In this document: in pieces, positions 11,012-24,850 of the stretch
How positions within the stretch are numbered: the first letter of the stretch is position 1
How the letters are laid out: each line of letters begins with the position of its first letter
NCBI GenBank assembly: GCA_013396915.1
Contig: VWZL01002825.1
Location: 527,327-591,326 of the forward strand
Origin: Stercorarius parasiticus
Lineage: Eukaryota > Chordata > Aves > Charadriiformes > Stercorariidae
DNA length: 64,000 bases
Direction: 5' to 3'
Position numbers and translations under genes: made by a program
The notes under the pieces: model-generated
What the model saw: only the letters and a program-made list of their open reading frames with translations
Databases searched by the model: none
What the model was told of the DNA's origin: nothing

Positions 11012-14000
11012 GCTGGACTAAATTCACTCTGAAGGTATTGAAATACCCAGATTTTCAGTGGCCTTGGTGGTAAGGGTGTTTCGTGCTAAAGTACCTGAAG
11101 CCATGAGTGTCTGATATATGTTTAAGCCTAGGAAAGCTTCTAAACCAAGAGCGAGATGAAGAGGCAGTAACAGAAGGAACAAAAAATAAAAAGGAGTAAA
11201 CAGAAGTTAATTTCTTATGGTATCATATGAGGAGTTTTATATTCCTGGCTGATTTGCTGGTATGATTTCTTTCTGAGATATTCTTTCTAGAAAAAAAGCC
11301 TAAATCTTGTTAGAAACGCTTGTTCCTGCTGTTCTTCTGCAGTTTTGCCCTTGGAAGTGCTCAGAAATGGTCTTTTAGTGAAACTATCTATGTTTCAGTC
11401 CATGTTTTTTAATTGATGCTGTAGCAATGCTGCAGAAATATCTTCTCCTGTGCTTTGGCATTTGTGGGTCTCTTTGTCAGACTAGAGAACAGCACGGATA
11501 TAGGAAAGTGGAAAATGATAAGGATTTAACAACTTTCTTGGAAAGTCTGGCTTGGCTGCTTCTTACTCTATTCAAGCAATTTGTCTCTTAACGCACAGGA
11601 GGAGGTGTGTATCCGCATGGGCTTCTGTAGGGCTCAAGTGACACTCTTCTGGTCAGCAATGAAATGCTGCATCACGATAGCAAAGTCTGGGGGAGCATCC
11701 TGTCCCCCAGCAACTGGGGGGGGAAGTGTTAAAGCTTCCTAAATCTAGATGAAGTGGGGACGAGGGTCGTGGGCAGGAAGTCAGGAGTGAGAGCCTAGTG
11801 AAGCCTATTAAGATGGAAAAAATGAAGTAATGCAGTACAGTAGGCTATTCAGGTCTGAAAACAGTGAAGCTGGAAAGGCAAAAAAAGGACAAGGAGATTG
11901 AAATTCAGATGAAATTCAAGGGTCTCTGTGCAGCAGCTGTAGATCATGTCTGGCAAAGCAAGTGTTTATTTGGACAATAATAGCCTTGAAGCCTCCTGAT
12001 AAAACCATCTCCTTGCACTTCAATCCATAATACTGCCAAAGGTTTCCTTAAGTATTCCCTTCTACTGGGATGTAAACCAATCTCTGCTCCAGTGTCAGGG
12101 TTGTCATTGTGTACGGAGAGCGGAAGGGGGGTATGAAAATGATTTCCCTTAAAGTGGGCAGGCAGAAAAAAGAACGGGGGGGGGAGGAAGGGTCAGTCTT
12201 TTGTTAATTTTTTTTATCCACATCTTTAATTATTTCCGTGGAAAAACAAACTGAGCGATGGATCTTGGGCTTCTGAGGAAACAACAGAGGAAGCTGGCTG
12301 TTTTCTGAAGCCCCCTTGCCATGTGGCTGCTGCTGTGTGCCTTTTGTCTCACTGGTTTCCTGAACACGGATGGAAAGCGTGTCCCTTTCATAATCCAGCT
12401 TCACTTCTTTGCTGCTCTCCCTCTCCCTTGCCGGCCTTTGTACAGTTGATAGGAGAAAGGAACCAGCTGCAAAAAAGCCTTTTCATGTCTATCATGCTCC
12501 TTGACCCCCCTTCAACACCTTCTTATGCCCCTTGGGATTTTCATGATTTCTAATGTTACATTATGGCAAGCTCCATCTTCTGCTGAACTTGATGGGAGTT
12601 TGGTCTGAGAGCAACAGCTGGCTACACAATTTTAGCACAGTTTTTAGGGAGAAAAGAGAATTCTGATCCATTTTCTCCTCTGCTAAGCAATTCAACTCAG
12701 GTTTCCCAAAATAGAAGAATACAGAAAATGGTACTGAGTTTAAGACAGAAATTAATTAAAACAAGTCTGGCTTTAAAATTCAGGCTTAAACTCAAATATG
12801 GAAATTCATAAAACATGTGGATGAATATTAAGAGCAAATTCCACACTGTACTTAACTGCCTTGTAAAGTACTAGGTGCCTTCAGTTCCTTGAAGTTGTTG
12901 TAAAAAAACCCCAACGTAATCACAATTACAGAATCCTCATCTCACGGTTGGAGTGAAAGATGAAAGGAATCAAGGTACTGGATGCCAGAGAAGTGATAAT
13001 GTTCTGTGATGTACCTTTAAGTTATGTTGCTACTAGAAAAGACCAGATAATGCTGTTTTCTGCAGGAATTGTAAAGAACAAAGAAAAGTATTCATTACAG
13101 TAATGTTAAAGGTTTGCCTATGGCTGCCAACTGCCCTTCAGGCTTTTTTATTTGATTTTTTTTTTCAATTTCCCAACAGGAATGTTTATGGAAAAAGAAA
13201 TGCTTCCTCTCGATACATTTATACGAAAGGAAGGCTAGCTTTTAATTAAACCCCCCAATCTCAGTGACGCTTTCTTGATAGACGAATATAATTTAAATGC
13301 AGAAAGCAACACCTGGTTGTGTAGTTTGACATCAAGAAGATTAAATTTCACCCTGCGGCCTCCTACCAAGAGCAACATCTATCAGGCTGGAACATCACTA
13401 CTAGGAAGGTATCTGCCTCTTGACCTGAAGACAACAAGATCTTGAGAACCTATTGTTTCCCTTCTAGTTCCCTTTGCTAATCGCACTAATCTTTCCCTGC
13501 TAGATTTGGCCTTATTTAACAACTGGTGCTTTCCTTTTGTGAATGTATTTGTACAATGCTATCATGCTACTTCAGTCCTCTTTGACAAACCTGAAAAGGT
13601 CTCTCTCAAAGGCTGTTTCTCAGGGCCTCTGGATTTTTTGCACCTCTTGCCGGCACCCTCTGCAGCTTTTTTCCCACACATCTGTTTTAAAATCTGGATA
13701 CCAGAATGGGATCAATCTCTCCAACACTCACCAAGAATGTACATAATAAAAAAGACACAGGCCACATTGCAGGAAAGCCGTCAGCACACTGCAGTGACCA
13801 ATATATAATATATCAACCTGAGCTGCAGAGATCTAAGCTTTATTTAGTATCTTTTATGAGCTGTTGCTACGGAAATGGACCTCCCAAAATAAAAGCTGTG
13901 GTCATTGATGGTCTATATTCAGAAAATATCGGTGGAGCTGTTGTGAATATACATTTAAATACAAAAGCTAAGGAAAAGAATGGCAGAAATAGAAAGCGTT

Positions 14001-15180
14001 GGGGGAGGATATCAGAAAATCTTGCTGCTTTGCATCTATATGCTGCTTCTTTATCACATTTTTTCCAAATTGGGAACTCAAAAGTTGTCAGAGGTCTTTG
14101 GGGATAGCTAGTTTTGTGCAGGTTTGGCTTGTGTTAATGTTTTGCCTTTTGGTTTTGGCTCCTCTGATGGGTGGGAAGTCTGTTAGCATTTTTCATGTGT
14201 CTATTATTCATGAGATCCGCCAGCGATTCAGCCAACCTAAAGCTGGGCACTGCTGCGGGGTTACTGTTTAGTCTATTGAGGTATAACGCAGATCCATCCT
14301 TCCTTTCCTTTCCACTGAAGCTGGCCATCGTGGCCGGCTAAGCTGGCGGAACGGTAAACGACAACTATTACAAATGATCGCTGGTGGTTCCTCGGACACC
14401 CAGAGAGTTTAGTATATTGAATAGAGCAGGATGTTTCTGGCTTCTTGAAAATATTTCCATCACATGTCTTTGTAGGTAACTGACAAATATACTTAAAGAA
14501 CGACTACCCCATCCAACTAAGCTGAGCAAAGACTGTTAAAATTTATTACATATTTCTCCTACCACAGTATTTCCCTTTCCATTTTTGTTACTGACAAAAA
14601 TACTTTCACGTAAAAGTAGGAGAATATCATTCCCTTTTCTAATAATCTGCTGATTTATATCAGATTAGAGACTAAATCTAAAACAAGTAAGGAGTAATTA
14701 TCCATTTTTCATGGTGCTGGTGACAGTGAAAGTTTGTCATATTCCTCCTGCAAACATCAGGTTTCTGATTCTGAATGGCATATTTGGGTTACTTGCACAT
14801 CCATCTGTACAACACTTCCAAAAATCATTTTGTTACCAGTCTCATGGAAATAAAAGATCAAATCAACTACCGAATACAATCAATACAAGAGAACACAAAT
14901 GAAATGAAAGGACTAATCTCTACTTGGCCTGAAATTACCACTTCACTGTTAAAGCAGACATACAAATCTATGTTACTGCTCTTCAGGAGCTGGCCCAGAA
15001 CAGGAGGAATCAAAATAAAGTCTGGCACTTTTCTTAGCAATCCAAAATACACTAGAGACAAATAGTCTGCGATTTTCACCTTCACATTGTTTGTGAATGG
15101 TGGATTTGGCCTTTACAAATATTAGCAAAACTTCTAGCATGTTCATGGAATAATTCAGCAAAGAAATTGGTCCCAACCAT
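11012..15180. other. Gene-free stretch
   Basis: No supported gene. It holds G-runs at 11716-11723 and 12176-12184, a T-run near 13152, and chance frames at 13506-14328 on both strands. The longest, 13706-14107 with 133 codons, has no recognisable domain and no clear splice framework. Confidence 0.55.
12176..12192. repeat. G-run with purine extension
   Basis: Nine consecutive G followed by AGGAAGGG form a pure purine stretch. It could take part in G-quadruplex or triplex structure, but it is short. Confidence 0.85.
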
Positions 15181-15365
15181 CATCAGAGCAGTGGGAAAAC
15201 AAACTCTAGTGGATTAACATAATTGCTTAATCAACAGCATTCAATGAAGGGCCTGCAAGTGTGCTGAATTAATCATCTCATTGTGAGGTGCATTATGAGT
15301 AATGAACATAATGAGAACTTTGCACAGCTGGGAACTATTTTAATCCATTAACAAGCAAAATAAAT
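15181..15365. promoter_or_regulatory. Candidate conserved noncoding element, TAAT-rich
   Basis: The interval is free of long homopolymers and dense in homeodomain-type cores: TTAATCAA, ATTAATCA, GCATTATG, AGTAATGA, CATAATGA and TTAATCCATTAAC. It also has an E-box CAGCTG at 15325-15330. The motif at 15341-15346 is TAATCC, the OTX/PITX-type core. Such clustering is typical of developmental enhancers conserved across vertebrates. Conservation cannot be measured from one sequence, so the call rests on motif clustering alone. Confidence 0.3.
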
Positions 15366-18300
15366 AGGTCTAGAAAAACAACATTTTGTATTTTTTTTTA
15401 CTCTATAACTAGCCTTGATATTGAATTTTGGGGTTAATTTAGAGAAATTAAATGAGGAATCATCATCCAAACCTTCTGCCTCCCCAGCTACGAATGACAA
15501 CTCCCTTCATAGGAATATATTCCTTCAGCCAACATTAATGGATTCTACATTTCACTGGTCACTGTAATATTTTTTAGCAAAATCAGTAGGTTTTCACAGG
15601 TAATGCTGCACAAAATATTCTGCATGTTGAGTTGACAGGACACAGCCATATCCTTTCATTAGGCATCATGATGTTGCTGAAGGTGAAGTTCTAGTCCAGT
15701 TAGAAGATGGGTGGCCTCCACCTTGACCCTCCTGAACAACAGATGAAGCTGAATCCTGAATGTTTCAGACATCGAGTTACTATTTGCGTGGACTCTGACT
15801 CCTTGGGAGAGGACAGATGGGGACAGCAAAAGCCCAGGGGAAAACAAAATAACCCCAGAACAATTTCATCTGCCTCAGGAGAAGAACATTTGAAAACAAC
15901 ATGAGTCTGGTGCGCTTTGCATACGTCTCCAAATGCTGCTGTCCATTTAGGTCCCACAAATACTCCTTTCACACCAGCTGGGACTGCTGAAGTCCTGCTA
16001 ATTTGACTCAGCCCAATGTGCGGGAATTTATTGTACTGTTTTTTAAAGCCTGACATCTTCAAAGGAAATATTTATCCATAGTCATCACTGACCTGTGATG
16101 ACTCAATCAATCGCAGACTGGCAAGAAAAACCAACTTACTCCAAGGGATTTAGGAGACAAAGTGCTCCCTTCTGGCTAGAACTAATACATCTCCGTTCCA
16201 GTCCTCAGGGGTCACTGTTGGAAAACCATGCAACATCATCTCCCCTGTTCCAGCTGGCCAATATTTCACTGGATTACTTAGGTAACAGCAAATATGTGGA
16301 CATATAAGGCATATATAATACACTCTCTCCATTTTTTCAAGTATAATTTTCTCCTATAAGAGCATGAAAATGAAGACAAAATATATTGAAGCAGGATAAA
16401 GCAAATAGTCATCAGTGTGTTACGTGGTTTGGCAAACATAGTCAAGGGAAATTTCTTATCTGTAGACATCCTCCTCCAAATCCATGCTGTCTCCTCCATG
16501 TGGTGTGCTAAATACTGCAAAAATCTTGAGCTGATCCTCATACAACTGATAAGGAAAATGTCAGTGTTTTGGGTTTTTTTTTTTTTCCTCTTCCTGAAGT
16601 GGGATGTTCAGAAAGGGATGCTATCTAGCCTGGAAATGCTTGAGGAAAGTACTTAATGCACGAGCTTTGAAAGAAAACAGAATTACATCTTGATCACCGC
16701 ACTGATTTTCACTTGGCTATTGAAATCAGGAAGGAGGAAAGAATTTTTTTCTTATTTGGGAACGGTTTGCAAACAAAATCTGCAAATAACCAGAAGGCTG
16801 AAAATGGTTCTCAGTAACAAATATTAACTCTTAATAAAAATCATAATTTTAGAGAAAATCCTGAAATCTCTCTCCTATTGGATGTATATATAGAAGGAGT
16901 ATCTTCTCAGAACATATTTATGTCTGTTATGATTAGTCTTCATGAAAATTTAGATAATAAAATCATCCAAAGATTGTTAGATTTTATAGTTTAACCTTCC
17001 CTCAGGTTAAGATAGGTCATTTTGAATCATTTTATCATTGTTGACACAACTGAGCTTTGTGATTGGGCTTTCTTGGATGTTCTGGCTTTCTAAAATGGAA
17101 AAAGAAAATATTTTGGCTTTTCATTCAGGTTTTGGGTGCTATTAGTTGGAAATGAGAGTGCAGAGTAGTTTATCATGGCCAGCAATCTCCCCTAATGAAG
17201 TTTTAGGAAAAGACTGTTATCAGCTCAGACTGATAAAATGTAATGTACTACCGTAAAATTGTCTTACAAGTAGGTTTCTATGTTGGTAAACACGCAGAAA
17301 ATGAAGGAATAAATAAGGGTGGTAGTAAGCAGGTATTTGCTTTGGAGAAAGCCATGCTCTTCTTGCAGTCAAGAATAATGTTCTCTGTGCACATATTGCA
17401 GAATCTTTCACTCTATCTGAAAAAAGGCTCCATGCACAACCCTTCCGACTGTAACCCCAGTACAGCACAGACAGGTCTCCCACTAACACCAGACTGCACG
17501 GATGACACCAGGTCGCATACATGCTGTATTAACGGTGACAAGTTTTTTTGCAGTGTGTCAAATACAGGGTCTCTGCGTTAAGAACAGAAGAGAGGCTCAA
17601 ATTTCAAAAATCCTCTAAAAATGAGTTTCCCCAAGCTTTTGCAACCTCAGCACCTGAAACTCAAGTAACAAAAACTAGGTGTTAAATTTGGCATTTGAAC
17701 AACACTTCCTACTTTGCAGCCAACCTTGAGGCTTTAAAATTTGTTTTAATTTTACATTAGAACAAAACCCAAACTTGTGAAATATTCTCACAAAACAGAA
17801 TGGTGTCAAACCATATGTTTGGGGATGGAAAGAGACAGGTTTTAAATGCCGTATTTTATTTCTGAGTGGCTGGAAAGGTAAGGCCCATTTTTTTTTTCCT
17901 CATAAAGATTTTAATTAAACTACAATGTCTTCCCTAAATATTTAGACGTGGCAAACCAGGATATTTTGGTAAGAGGACATTTAGTAAAATAGCATCTAAT
18001 AATCCCTAGAACTTTATTCTAAAAATCATGGTGAAGTTAACATGTACAGTAATATGTGGGATCTACCATGCTTTAAATTTATACTTCTGCATCTTTCCAC
18101 GAGTAGGTTTTCTGTATGTAAATATCTGAGAATAGTGATTGTCTTAGCTGAATGCCTGCTGAGCCTGGGCTAACGGCATTTTATATAATTAAATCTTAAT
18201 GCTCTTTTATTTAAGCATAACAGGAAAAGAGGAAAAATGCCCGTAGAGAAGCCGTTGCACTTTCTTCTGACGTGCAGCAAAGAACTGATGGATCATTTCC

Positions 18301-21300
18301 AAAGAATTGCTGTTTTTACTTCTATGTGGTACTCCCAGGTTAAATTCTCATAAAATTGAAGTTCCTTTTCCTGGAGAACAAATGTTGAAATGATCTCACC
18401 AGAGACAACATATGAAAATCTTAGTTATTGTAAAGGTAATAGATACTTGGCCAGGGTATGGTGCTTTGTTGGTGTTCATAAAAAAACTAAGGCAAGAATA
18501 CAACCAGTTTACAGAAGAGCTTGACTACTGATAGGAAGGATCTTAAATATTTCATTTTGAAAGCGGGCCAATTAAGGTGCTTTGTTTGCAATGCAACGGT
18601 CCGTTCTGTTCTATGGAAAGGAAAATACTAGGAAACTAAATGACAAACTTGGCACTTATTGTATTCTTTTTTTCCATTTTCAAAGGACCTCAGAGCTGAC
18701 AGAGGCGCAATATTCAGGTATCCTTTATGATGGGAACAAGATCCAAAACCTGAACTCGGATAGTTTCTTTCAATTGTTTCTTTTGCCCCCTCTACAAGAC
18801 CCAGCTGGCACCTCCGCAGCCACCAGGATATTTGGTGAAAGCTATGCTGATTTCGGGGTAGATCCTGCACTCTGCCGCTGAACAGTCAGGAAGGAAACTC
18901 ACTGCCACGGCATCTCCAAAGGTAAACCTGTGCGCTCTGTGCCATACAACCGTCCGACAGATGTATTTATACTAGACAAATGATGCAGGGTTTCACTCAT
19001 CACTGCCCTCTGCATATTTCTTACACGACGGCTTCTGCATGGCTGCACTTTCTTGTAAACCTTTGTAATAAAAAGACTCCCCAGCCTTTCTTAGCCCCTT
19101 CCCTCTGTATTTTTTCCCTTCCTCCGGCAGGCTTGCGGTGCTATATCTCAGCGCTGGGGCTGTGCCTGGTAAGGCCTCTCAGAAGGTCCTTCCTTTCTGG
19201 CCCATGTTCATGTTGGTGAAAAACATGCCTCTCCCGCGCCTTTGAGCCGAGCTGAAGGCGGATATGAAGTCAACAAGTATAATATGAAAATAAATAAAAA
19301 TCCAGTTCAAACAAACCACTTGCCTCAGTAAATAGCTTCTGGCCCCCTTTCAGGACTGCCCAGCAAATCTTCTTAGCTATCTTGTTTTCAAGCAGCTTGA
19401 AGGCCTAATCCTTCAAAGCTTACCTTGTTTTGGAGCACTTAATTCAGCTCGCACAGAAATTACTCAGATATTATTGTGTATCGATGATTCATGATGGCTC
19501 TGCTGGAAAATGAAAGCTAAGGAGTCTAATCAATAAAATAATTTAGTCCCTTTGAACTAGTTCCAGGTCAATTTTTCTTGGCAGTTTTTTCACTTCCTGA
19601 ATTATACTCACCAAAACCATGAATAATGATCTAAAATTACACAATATACAGAAACCATCTGTTAGATAGAAACTGGAAGGGTGATGTCATCAGACTACTT
19701 CTAATCTGAAGCTTGTATGTTGCCAGTGATGATGTCACGGGCTTGGCAACTCACTGGTTGAGTTGGTTAAGCATGAGCAGCAATGTGATTCTTCTCCCAA
19801 TTTCTACAAAAAAAATTCACTTGTGCTCATTATCTAGAGAAGAAATGGAAGGACTGTGTGCTCACATAATTTATCCTACCGGCAAGATGGTGGTGTTAAT
19901 GGAGCCATAATTCATTTAGAGCCAGCTCCTCAAGAAACCAGAGCCAGACCAAGGTGTCTTGGACTTGCATGACGTTCTCCCTTACGCAGTTGTCTTTAAC
20001 TGGGTAGCCTGGTTAGGTGTGTTTCAGACAAGTTGGATGCATACGGAAGAAACTGCTGATTCCAGACAGTGTCCTGGATGCTCTGGTTTAATTCTAGGGA
20101 ACGCTCCATCAGGCCTCATACACTGGATCAAGTCCAGTCACACTGAGGATAACAGCAAAATTCCATATAATTTAAATGCAATGAGCATTCTGGGTTGAAA
20201 TTCTTTCCCCATCTAAGTGATAATGTAAAAGAACATGGGAAGCTGGAGCCAAAACTTATCGACCAGAGTTTTTGACTGACAGTATCCATTGGCAGTTGCT
20301 TCAAGGGAGGATTAAGGACTTCCATAGGATGCAGAACTGTGGAATAACTTGTCCATACAGCAGGTCACAGTCTGATCTCTGCTGGAGACTCTATTGGGAC
20401 TGAAGCACAAAGCCTGCTGTCCCTTTCAACTGTTAGTGGTTATTACCACCCAGACACGTGTTTGAAACGGTTTCCTCTGATAGTTCTTCCTTCCTCAGTG
20501 TCAAGAGACGGTGCCTCCTACCCCGTACCTGTGCTCAGTCGAATGACAGTGAATAGAGATTGAGTATTTTTGTCTCATCTTTGCTGTAATTAAACCTGGA
20601 AACCAATCTCTTCGTGACTTCTGGCAGAAAACACCAGAACTTTCATTTTTAGAGCATAAGAAATCATTAGTGTTTGGTGTTTCACAAATTCTCCTAAGAT
20701 GGTCTTTAGAAGATCTGAGTTTCATTTAAACTTTGTATAAAATTTCACTTAATTTGTGCTTGTTTATCAAGATGTATAACTTAATTGCTCTAAGTGCCTG
20801 AAAATATATTTCTAGTTAGATGGAAATCTGTAAACAATCAAGTTTCTTATTTTAACATTATTTTCATGCTGCCTTTAGGGCTTCATAAGGTAATAAAATA
20901 TTAGTTTTTCTTTCTAAATGCAACAGTTCTATGTGCATCTCTTTGAAGGAAAGTTCAGACACAAAATTTCTAAGTTCTGTTTTTAAACCTAGAAGCAGCT
21001 ACTTTTGACTTGCAAGTACAAATTCACATCAGCTTATACATAACAATGTACTAAAAATGTGCTGTTTGTTACTGGAAAAAAACCTGGAAGTGCATTCAAT
21101 GAGTTTAATATTGCTTTGAATGCATTAACATTAGAATTTTAATAGGAATCCACGCACAATTCTGCGTACAACAGCTGAAATGAGATTTTGGAAATATCTT
21201 ACTTTGCTATTTTGGTCTGCTGTCTTCTCTGTTAAGATCTTTATTTCAGCACTTTTCAAGCACGAATTGCCAGCAGGCTCTCTAATGATAAAAATTCATG

Positions 21301-24300
21301 TATAGTGACAAATACAACGTTAATCGGTTTTATGTACAGAGAGATTTTAGGCCCTCTGAGACCGTCACAACAACGTGAGGTATTTCTGCTGCCTTTTCAA
21401 AGCAGCAAGCAGTAATTTCTGTGAGATGAGAATGTGTATCAAAACTGATGGCGTGATCCTATGACCCCAAAATCTATAATATAGAGATCTTCAAATGGCA
21501 ATGAATTACATTTGACTGTTAGAGAGCCAGCCTTGTTATTTTAAAGGGCAAGGAAGAATTAAAAAGGTCAATCTTGAATCAGAGAGAGATGTAGGGCTGT
21601 ACTTTCTTCCCTGAAGGAATCACGATTTGCAGTTGCTTAGCAAGCTCAGTAGTAAATTTACCGTTTTCTGTGTACCCTGCTAAAGCCCAGAAGCATCTAA
21701 CCTAAGAGTCTGCCACTGAATCAAGGCTTTTGTTAAAGTCCTGTTGATGGAAATCTCTGCTCCCACTGCCCTGGCTTACTAGATCTCCGTGGCAACCGCA
21801 CAGTTGATGCCTGCCCAATATTTTCATTGGCAGTCCATCAAAGCATTCGAGAACGTGCAAAATTTGGGGCAGGAGCAGCAATCCGTGCTGCCTCCAGATA
21901 CCAGCTCCCGTGTTGCTTTGTTACGGGAAGTCACTGGCTGTATTTGAGACAACAGCTTGGTCAGCAAGGGTTTTCTTAGCCACCTCTTACGGTTGTTTAC
22001 CATGCATCCTTCGTGAAGAGGGTTGGTGGGTTTTTTTTGTTTATTACTTGAAAACTGAAAAATAGTTGGGAAAGAAATCTCAGGTTTTCCTTCCAGAGCT
22101 ACCCAGAGCTTACAGTCCCTGATTTCCACCTGATTTCTATCAAAAGATCAGCTCAGGGAATCTCACTTATAAATATATTCCTAGGGGATTACAATAGCAA
22201 ACCCTGTCAAGTACCTTTATAATTTAATGAAATTTTGACAAATTAAAGTGGCCATATGTTTACAAAACAATTTTATCTGACATTCACACATTCACATGTT
22301 GCTTTCGCTTAGATGAGAGATACACTGGAAGGATACTTACATTACAACAACCAAACCGTGTCAACGGTCTTGTGTTACATCTGCAATCGCGGATCAGATT
22401 TGAAAAGAACCTTGACTAGGAAGGAAGCCCGGATTTGTTTTAAAGTCTGGCAAATTTGAAAGACCCGCTTTAGCAGCAGTAGAATAATAAATACCTTTCA
22501 AGCATACTATATATTTAAGGGATACTGTCAAGTTGATTTAGGCCCCAAATTTAGGTTTTCTAAAACAAAAGAAGAAAAGAAAAATTGGGGTATTTACAAT
22601 TTAAGATTGTTACTTCTATCAAATATTTAGACTCACATTCTACAACAGCTTTTCATAGACACAGTTAACATTATGTGTGTGAACAAACCCATTTTGTTCA
22701 GCGAGGTTGCTCAGGTAGGGAACGCTTATATTTTACGTATTTGGCCTTAATGTTTCAGTGTTAAGTAGGAACTAGTATTATCCTAGGAAGTGTGTCACAA
22801 ACCTAGTAATTCAGAGTGTCAGACTGATGGATACTTCCGAATGCTACAACTTGCATGATGCTGACGTCCCCATCACTGATATAGTTCTGGGTGTTAAAAT
22901 GCTGTACGGACAGTCAGCTATCAATTAATTAAAACAAATCCCTACTCTGACTGCAAGGCACTCCCCTAACAAAGATCATTTGACTGTATTCCTCCTAATA
23001 GACAGTAGCAAATAGCATTATTCCATTCTTCTTTTTTTTTTTTTCATTTCCAAAGAACTTTTGATTATCTTGATTTCTACCACCCAGAAAAACGGGAGAA
23101 AATGCTCATCTTAATTTCCCTTTGTAGTGGAAGGGAGAGAAATATACATCTATAAATCTGTAGCCCATTCGGGACTTCAAATACTTCACTTATCTGGTAT
23201 TGTAAACTTGGAGCTGTAGAGTAATACTCACCAGACAAGTCATAAATCATGACTAAAGACAGGTGCAATAAATACCAGTGTCAAAAAGTTACAAAGTAAA
23301 ATTATATTGTTTTGACAAGACGTCCAGATGCGTTGACAACAGAGCAAGTAAATGGTCTTTCTCTGAGAGTCTGTATTAGTGCAGAGGAGGCCGAGGAAGA
23401 AAAAAGAATCTATGAGACCCAAGAAAAATAACCCAAAAGCTTAAAGGCTTATCATGAAAACTATGTAACTACTGCAAAACACCTACAAAGACATTCATTT
23501 TCTGCATGACTCTTCCTCTTCTTTCTCTAGCAATCTATCTCAATAGAGTATATCTCCTTCTATACTTTTTTTTTTCCTGGTTAGGTAAACAGTGATTGAC
23601 AAAGAACTACTTCTCTTTTTTGCACTGCACGATCTCCACATATATTCTATTTAACCAGGTAGTCCTATCGTTGCAATAGCATTTGAGTAGCTTTAATATA
23701 TTTAATGTTACTGCTCCTCAACACAAGAGATGAGTTCTTTTACATACAAAAAGCTGGGACAGAAAATCCATTTCAGCTCACGCTCCCTATTCAAGAATTC
23801 AGCCATGTGCTTAAGTACCCTTCAGAACACAGTTGGGGTTGCTCTTAAATTTTATGTTCATATGGGGCTTTCATGATTTTCTGAACTTAGGCCAGAAGGT
23901 TCAGCAACTTCCAGGTTTAAATTTTAAGCAATTTGTGAAAGATCAGGGAGAGGTTAATACGGAAGACACATCTTTTAAAACCCAACCAATTGCCCCAACC
24001 ATCAGACCACCCCTAATTCCTCGCTTGCATGCAATACTGCTGATGTTGGTAACAGAAGTGCCAGGATTTTGGATCTTTTATTTTCTGTAACGTCCATGTA
24101 TTTGGTAGAATTCTTTTGTGATATTTTCAACAGAGTATTCTTGCTGCCTGTATTTTACTCTTAAATCCTGAGGAGTAGAATCCTGTTCTTGGAAGAGATG
24201 AGCACTACGAAAAGCTTCCATGTGGTATGCTAATTAGTGGAAATACTGTAGTGCCACCTCACCAAGAGCTGCTGGAGGTGTATTTTCTAGCTGAACTAAC

Positions 24301-24585
24301 AGCCATCACTACAGTGCTGCGGTGTTCAGCGTTCCTGAGCAGTTAGGTGTATTAAACCAAGAGAGCTTTCTACCAGTACAGTTAAAACTTTGCTTCGTTC
24401 CCTGATTTTTCTAAGATACTTGCACATGCCTTCACATTTTTACAAATTTATACTCATTTACACAATTTTGCCGGAGAAAAATTCCAGAATCTTAATATCG
24501 AAAGCAAATCTTGGTATTTCTGCTCAGGTGGAACTTTCACAGAAACTTGGCCTATGAAAGGATGATGCTATAGATTCCCGAAACC
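15366..24585. other. Gene-poor stretch with simple repeats
   Basis: Apart from a possible exon at 18799-18921, no gene is supported. T-rich tracts occur at 16574-16586, 23032-23044 and 23566-23575. An 8-bp unit CATTCACA is doubled at 22281-22296. Frames of 100-120 codons at 15700-16062 (minus), 17220-17581 (both strands) and 21824-22129 (minus) show no known domain. The interval 19430-19600 is rich in TAAT and ATCAAT cores and may be a conserved element. Confidence 0.5.
18799..18921 (+). other. Possible exon with good splice signals (weak)
   Basis: A long pyrimidine-rich tract ending TCTACAAG at 18798 forms a good 3' splice site, and AAAG|GTAAAC at 18921/18922 forms a fair 5' splice site, enclosing 123 bp. 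All three frames hold a stop inside the segment, so it would have to be a noncoding-RNA exon, an untranslated exon, or a terminal coding exon ending near 18881. No transcript evidence is available, and splice-like pairs of this kind occur by chance in long noncoding DNA. Confidence 0.15.
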
Positions 24586-24790
24586 AGGCTGTGCTGGTTG
24601 GTGGTGGTAGGACCATTGAGGCTTGGACTGCCAGGCCAGACATCAGCACCCTGTAAAACCAAGCCAATATGTTTCTGTTGAAAGGAATGCGCTACCATAA
24701 ATGAAGGCACTTGAAGGTCAAAGGTCATTGTGAGTAATTAGCCCAGGCCATTAAAGGAAGAATAAAAATCATGTTTTACAAGCTGACAGA
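24586..24790. promoter_or_regulatory. Candidate enhancer around a perfect DR1 site
   Basis: The segment carries a CCAAT-like core near 24664, a TEAD-type GGAATG at 24684-24689, a perfect DR1 nuclear-receptor element at 24715-24727 and a homeodomain TAATTA at 24735-24740, all within about 80 bases. The clustering and lack of simple-repeat content resemble an enhancer core. Function is inferred, not shown. Confidence 0.35.
24715..24727 (+). promoter_or_regulatory. Perfect DR1 nuclear-receptor half-site pair
   Basis: AGGTCAAAGGTCA consists of two perfect AGGTCA half-sites in direct orientation with one spacer base. This is the consensus bound by HNF4, COUP-TF (NR2F), RXR homodimers and PPAR-RXR heterodimers. 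A perfect 13-mer match is expected only rarely in 64 kb, so it stands out, but occupancy is unknown. Confidence 0.6.
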
Positions 24791-24850
24791 AAAGAAAGTT
24801 AAAAATATGCCTTAGAGGAAAAAAAAAAAATCCAGCACCACATGGCTTAT

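Noticed and set aside
13706..14107. 133-codon plus frame as a coding gene
   Set aside because: No domain and overlapped by other frames. It sits in ordinary AT-leaning sequence.
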